In this document: in pieces, positions 61,890 to 64,000 of the stretch
Layout: every line of letters starts with the position of its first letter
How positions within the stretch are numbered: position 1 is the first letter of the stretch
Assembly (NCBI RefSeq): GCF_024343575.1
Contig: NZ_RJUA01000121.1
Span: forward strand, 124,001-188,000
Reading direction: 5' to 3'
DNA length: 64,000 nucleotides
DNA from: Lacihabitans sp. LS3-19
GTDB taxonomy: Bacteria > Bacteroidota > Bacteroidia > Cytophagales > Spirosomataceae
Notes under the pieces: model-generated
Seen by the model: the letters and a program-made list of their open reading frames with translations, nothing else
What the model was told of the DNA's origin: nothing
Database searches by the model: none
Translations under genes and position numbers: made by a program

Positions 61890-64000
61890 ATGAAAAGTAG
61901 GTTAATCCCATCAATTTTTTTATTTCTTTTTTTTTCTACTCAAGGGTTTTGTGTGAGTTTTGAAATATCATCAAAAGTAGAAACTTCAAAAACCAAAAAT
62001 GCTTTTTTGCTACCCCCAAAGCCTGTTCTTTCTTCTTCTAATTATTTAGTTTGTAATCAAGGATCAAGTATTGTATTGACAGTTGGTAATTGTACCGGTA
62101 CTGTAAATTGGAATTTGGTAGGGGGGAATTTTTCAAATTATGCCTATTTAACTGGGACTTATACAGCGAACGCCACAATTGTAAGCACAAACAAATATTT
62201 TGTTTCGTGTACTGTGAGCGGAGAAACCAGTCCTAATAGCGACACCATTACTGTAGATTATAAAAAAGTCAGAATATTACCTCAAGACAACTTGTTATGT
62301 ATAGGAGGTAGTCTGGAATTAGTTTCTGAGGCTCTTCCTTCAACAGATATAACTTCTTACCAGTGGTATTTTAATTATTCACTAGATAATGCTCAGGTTT
62401 CAAGTAGTTATTTAGCCAATTCATCAGGGAGTGTATATGTTACTGTTACCTATGATGATGGTTGTGTAGCCAATAGCCCAAGTTTTCAAATCGTCAGTAG
62501 TGGAGTGCTAAATAGTCCATCAATAGTTGCCTTACAAGATGGCCCCAACGGTTTACCTCGAAAAATATTCGATAAGCGGTTTGGCGGGAATGGTTATGAA
62601 AACGTACAAGATATTGTACAAACGGATAATAAAGGAATTATTTTAGCGGGTACAATCACTAATGGGTCAACAGGTTTCGATATTTCTCAATCAGGACGAG
62701 GTCAATTTGACTATTGGCTAGTAAAAACAGATAGTTTAGGTAATAAAGTTTGGGATAAAAGATTTGGTGGGAATTATCAAAATACCTTAAATCAAGTTAG
62801 ACAAACTTCAAATGGTGATATTTTAGCTTTTGGAGTTTCTAATTCTAATATTAGCCACGATAAAACAGTGGGTGTGATTATAGACCCATATAGCGGACCT
62901 GTAAATGACATTTGGGTAATTAAAACAGATTCAGAAGGTAATAAACTTTGGGATAAAAAGTTTGGAGGAGATGATTATGATGCAGTTTCAAAGGTATTAT
63001 CCTTACCAAATAATGAATTTTTAATAGCAGGTCAAACTCGATCAGGAATATCTGGCACAGTATCACAAAGCTCAAGAGGTGGTTATGATTTTTGGATTTG
63101 CAAAATTGATTCAGCTGGAAATCAATTGTGGGATAAAAGATATGGTGGATCGGGAAATGATAATTGCAAAAATATTGTAAAAACCCAGGATGGGGGCTTT
63201 ATTTTGGCGGGAAATTCAAGCTCACCTCAGTCGGGTGATAAATCTCAAAATACTATAGGTTATCAAGATATTTGGGTAATAAAAATAGACGAAAACGGAG
63301 CGAAAATTTGGGATAAATCTTTTTATGATCAAGATTATCCAAATTTAATTGATCTTACTTCAGTGGTTGTTGATAATAATAACGATATTGTATTAGGTGG
63401 ATATTCTCAAGGAAATGGAACTAAGCTAATAAAAATAGATGAATCTGGAAATATAATATGGACAAAATCATTTCAGAATTTAAACTCTTCATCAGGATTG
63501 ATTCCAAATAATAAAGGAATCTTGTTGCTAGGTAGTCAGCAAAATAATACCAGTTCTGTTTTTCTTAATTCAATTTCTGGAAGTTCAGATGGATATATTG
63601 TTCAACTTGATTCTCTTGGTAATTTGATTTGGAGTAAACTTTTAGGAGGTGGGAGTTCGGATGGTTTTAATGCATTTATTCAACAAGGAACAGATACAAT
63701 AATTTTAGGTGGCGGTTCCGATTCGAATTTTTCTGGCGATAAATCACAACCAACAAGGGGAAGTGCCGATTATTGGCTGATGAAAGTAAAAATAAAAGAA
63801 TTGATGTCTTCTCCAGTTGGAATAAGTCCTAGTCAAAATATAGAATTGGTTGTCGATAACTGTGCTGGTAACGTAACTTGGTCTGGAGCAATATCGGGAA
63901 TAGGGCATAGTATTTCAGTTATTCCTATTCCTCCAGCAACTTATACTGCAGATTGTTCTGCATTTGGTTGCAATACTAATTCAAGTATTTTAATACAACA
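61890..64000 (+). CDS. Large exported propeller and Ig-module protein, cut by the window end
   Basis: The reading frame opens at 61890 and runs to the window edge without a stop (at least 703 codons). A signal peptide (KSRLIPSIFLFLFFSTQGFC) is followed by two Ig-like modules with cysteines (about 35-210). Seven degenerate repeats of 50-66 residues then run from about 230 to 634; each ends in a W-x-(V/I/L)-K-x-D-x-x-G-N-x-x-W-(D/T/S)-K motif, as in a seven-bladed beta-propeller. Another Ig-like module begins at about 645. This design is typical of very large adhesin-like T9SS cargo, so a sorting domain may lie beyond the window. Binding target unknown. Confidence 0.85.
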   Translation, partial: MKSRLIPSIFLFLFFSTQGFCVSFEISSKVETSKTKNAFLLPPKPVLSSSNYLVCNQGSSIVLTVGNCTGTVNWNLVGGNFSNYAYLTGTYTANATIVSTNKYFVSCTVSGETSPNSDTITVDYKKVRILPQDNLLCIGGSLELVSEALPSTDITSYQWYFNYSLDNAQVSSSYLANSSGSVYVTVTYDDGCVANSPSFQIVSSGVLNSPSIVALQDGPNGLPRKIFDKRFGGNGYENVQDIVQTDNKGIILAGTITNGSTGFDISQSGRGQFDYWLVKTDSLGNKVWDKRFGGNYQNTLNQVRQTSNGDILAFGVSNSNISHDKTVGVIIDPYSGPVNDIWVIKTDSEGNKLWDKKFGGDDYDAVSKVLSLPNNEFLIAGQTRSGISGTVSQSSRGGYDFWICKIDSAGNQLWDKRYGGSGNDNCKNIVKTQDGGFILAGNSSSPQSGDKSQNTIGYQDIWVIKIDENGAKIWDKSFYDQDYPNLIDLTSVVVDNNNDIVLGGYSQGNGTKLIKIDESGNIIWTKSFQNLNSSSGLIPNNKGILLLGSQQNNTSSVFLNSISGSSDGYIVQLDSLGNLIWSKLLGGGSSDGFNAFIQQGTDTIILGGGSDSNFSGDKSQPTRGSADYWLMKVKIKELMSSPVGISPSQNIELVVDNCAGNVTWSGAISGIGHSISVIPIPPATYTADCSAFGCNTNSSILIQ
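62577..63790 (+). repeat. Seven tandem degenerate repeats in the exported protein gene
   Basis: Seven protein repeats begin after residue 229. Each starts with a (R/K/S/L)-(F/Y/L)-x-G-G-like stretch and ends with W-(D/T/S)-K after a D-x-x-G-N turn. At DNA level they share TGGGATAAA and GGTGG-like words but differ widely, so they look old rather than recently amplified. Confidence 0.8.

Overview
The window reads as a stretch of core chromosome from a low-GC Bacteroidota bacterium, most likely order Cytophagales (inference). The grounds are secreted proteins that end in type IX secretion system (T9SS) sorting domains, repeated TAnnTTTG promoter elements of the Bacteroidota type, menaquinone biosynthesis, the yceD-rpmF-plsX-fabH-efp-accB-accC gene order, and many short-leader or TTG/GTG-started genes. 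I see no rRNA, tRNA, insertion sequence, prophage, integron or CRISPR array. Genes are packed tightly, with several convergent overlaps of 4 to 15 bases.

Layout. 1-5120 (+): a maltokinase, a beta-propeller-like exported protein, a PhoB/PhoR-type two-component pair and an RluA pseudouridine synthase. 5131-8464 (-): AI-2E-type permease, TatC and GlyA. 8836-15738: a small membrane protein, an SDR epimerase, an exported GH20 hexosaminidase, RibBA, a Tat-type TIM-barrel isomerase and a TrmH-family methylase. 15724-20342 (-): a T9SS-exported SGNH esterase, PheS and a VanX-like dipeptidase lipoprotein; between the last two is an intergenic stretch that may encode a small RNA. 20425-23180: an SpmA-SpmB fusion, a small membrane protein and a lipoprotein. 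23215-29077 (-): the fatty-acid and ribosome operon. 29225-32909: CoaX, NadD, Gmk, an ECF sigma factor with a likely anti-sigma factor, and a DinB-like protein.

33028-40236: an exported purple-acid-phosphatase-like enzyme, a fused SerB-SerA protein (phosphoserine phosphatase joined to phosphoglycerate dehydrogenase), DUF2853, two small or unknown envelope proteins and an M28 peptidase. 40354-48610: a phosphohexomutase followed by a signalling cassette. The cassette has one membrane and one very large cytosolic LytS-type histidine kinase with closely related catalytic cores, plus a single LytTR response regulator. 48680-53556: AMP nucleosidase, a TPR protein, MenA, glutathione peroxidase and a fatty-acid desaturase. 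53785-64000: a gingipain-family (C25) peptidase with a T9SS tail, a lipoprotein overlapping an asparagine-synthetase-like protein that lacks the glutaminase cysteine, a UvrD/PcrA helicase, and a large exported propeller protein cut off by the window end.

Common threads. Several TAnnTTTG elements lie 7 to about 27 bases ahead of a start codon, and some lie inside the longest open frame, so they move the likely start downstream (ribBA, pheS, yceD, sigma factor, serBA, uvrD, TPR gene). The most unusual items are the SerB-SerA fusion, the duplicated LytS kinases sharing one regulator, the cysteine-less asparagine synthetase homologue, and the candidate RNA at about 19331-19576. No element here is a clear-cut new defence or mobile system.
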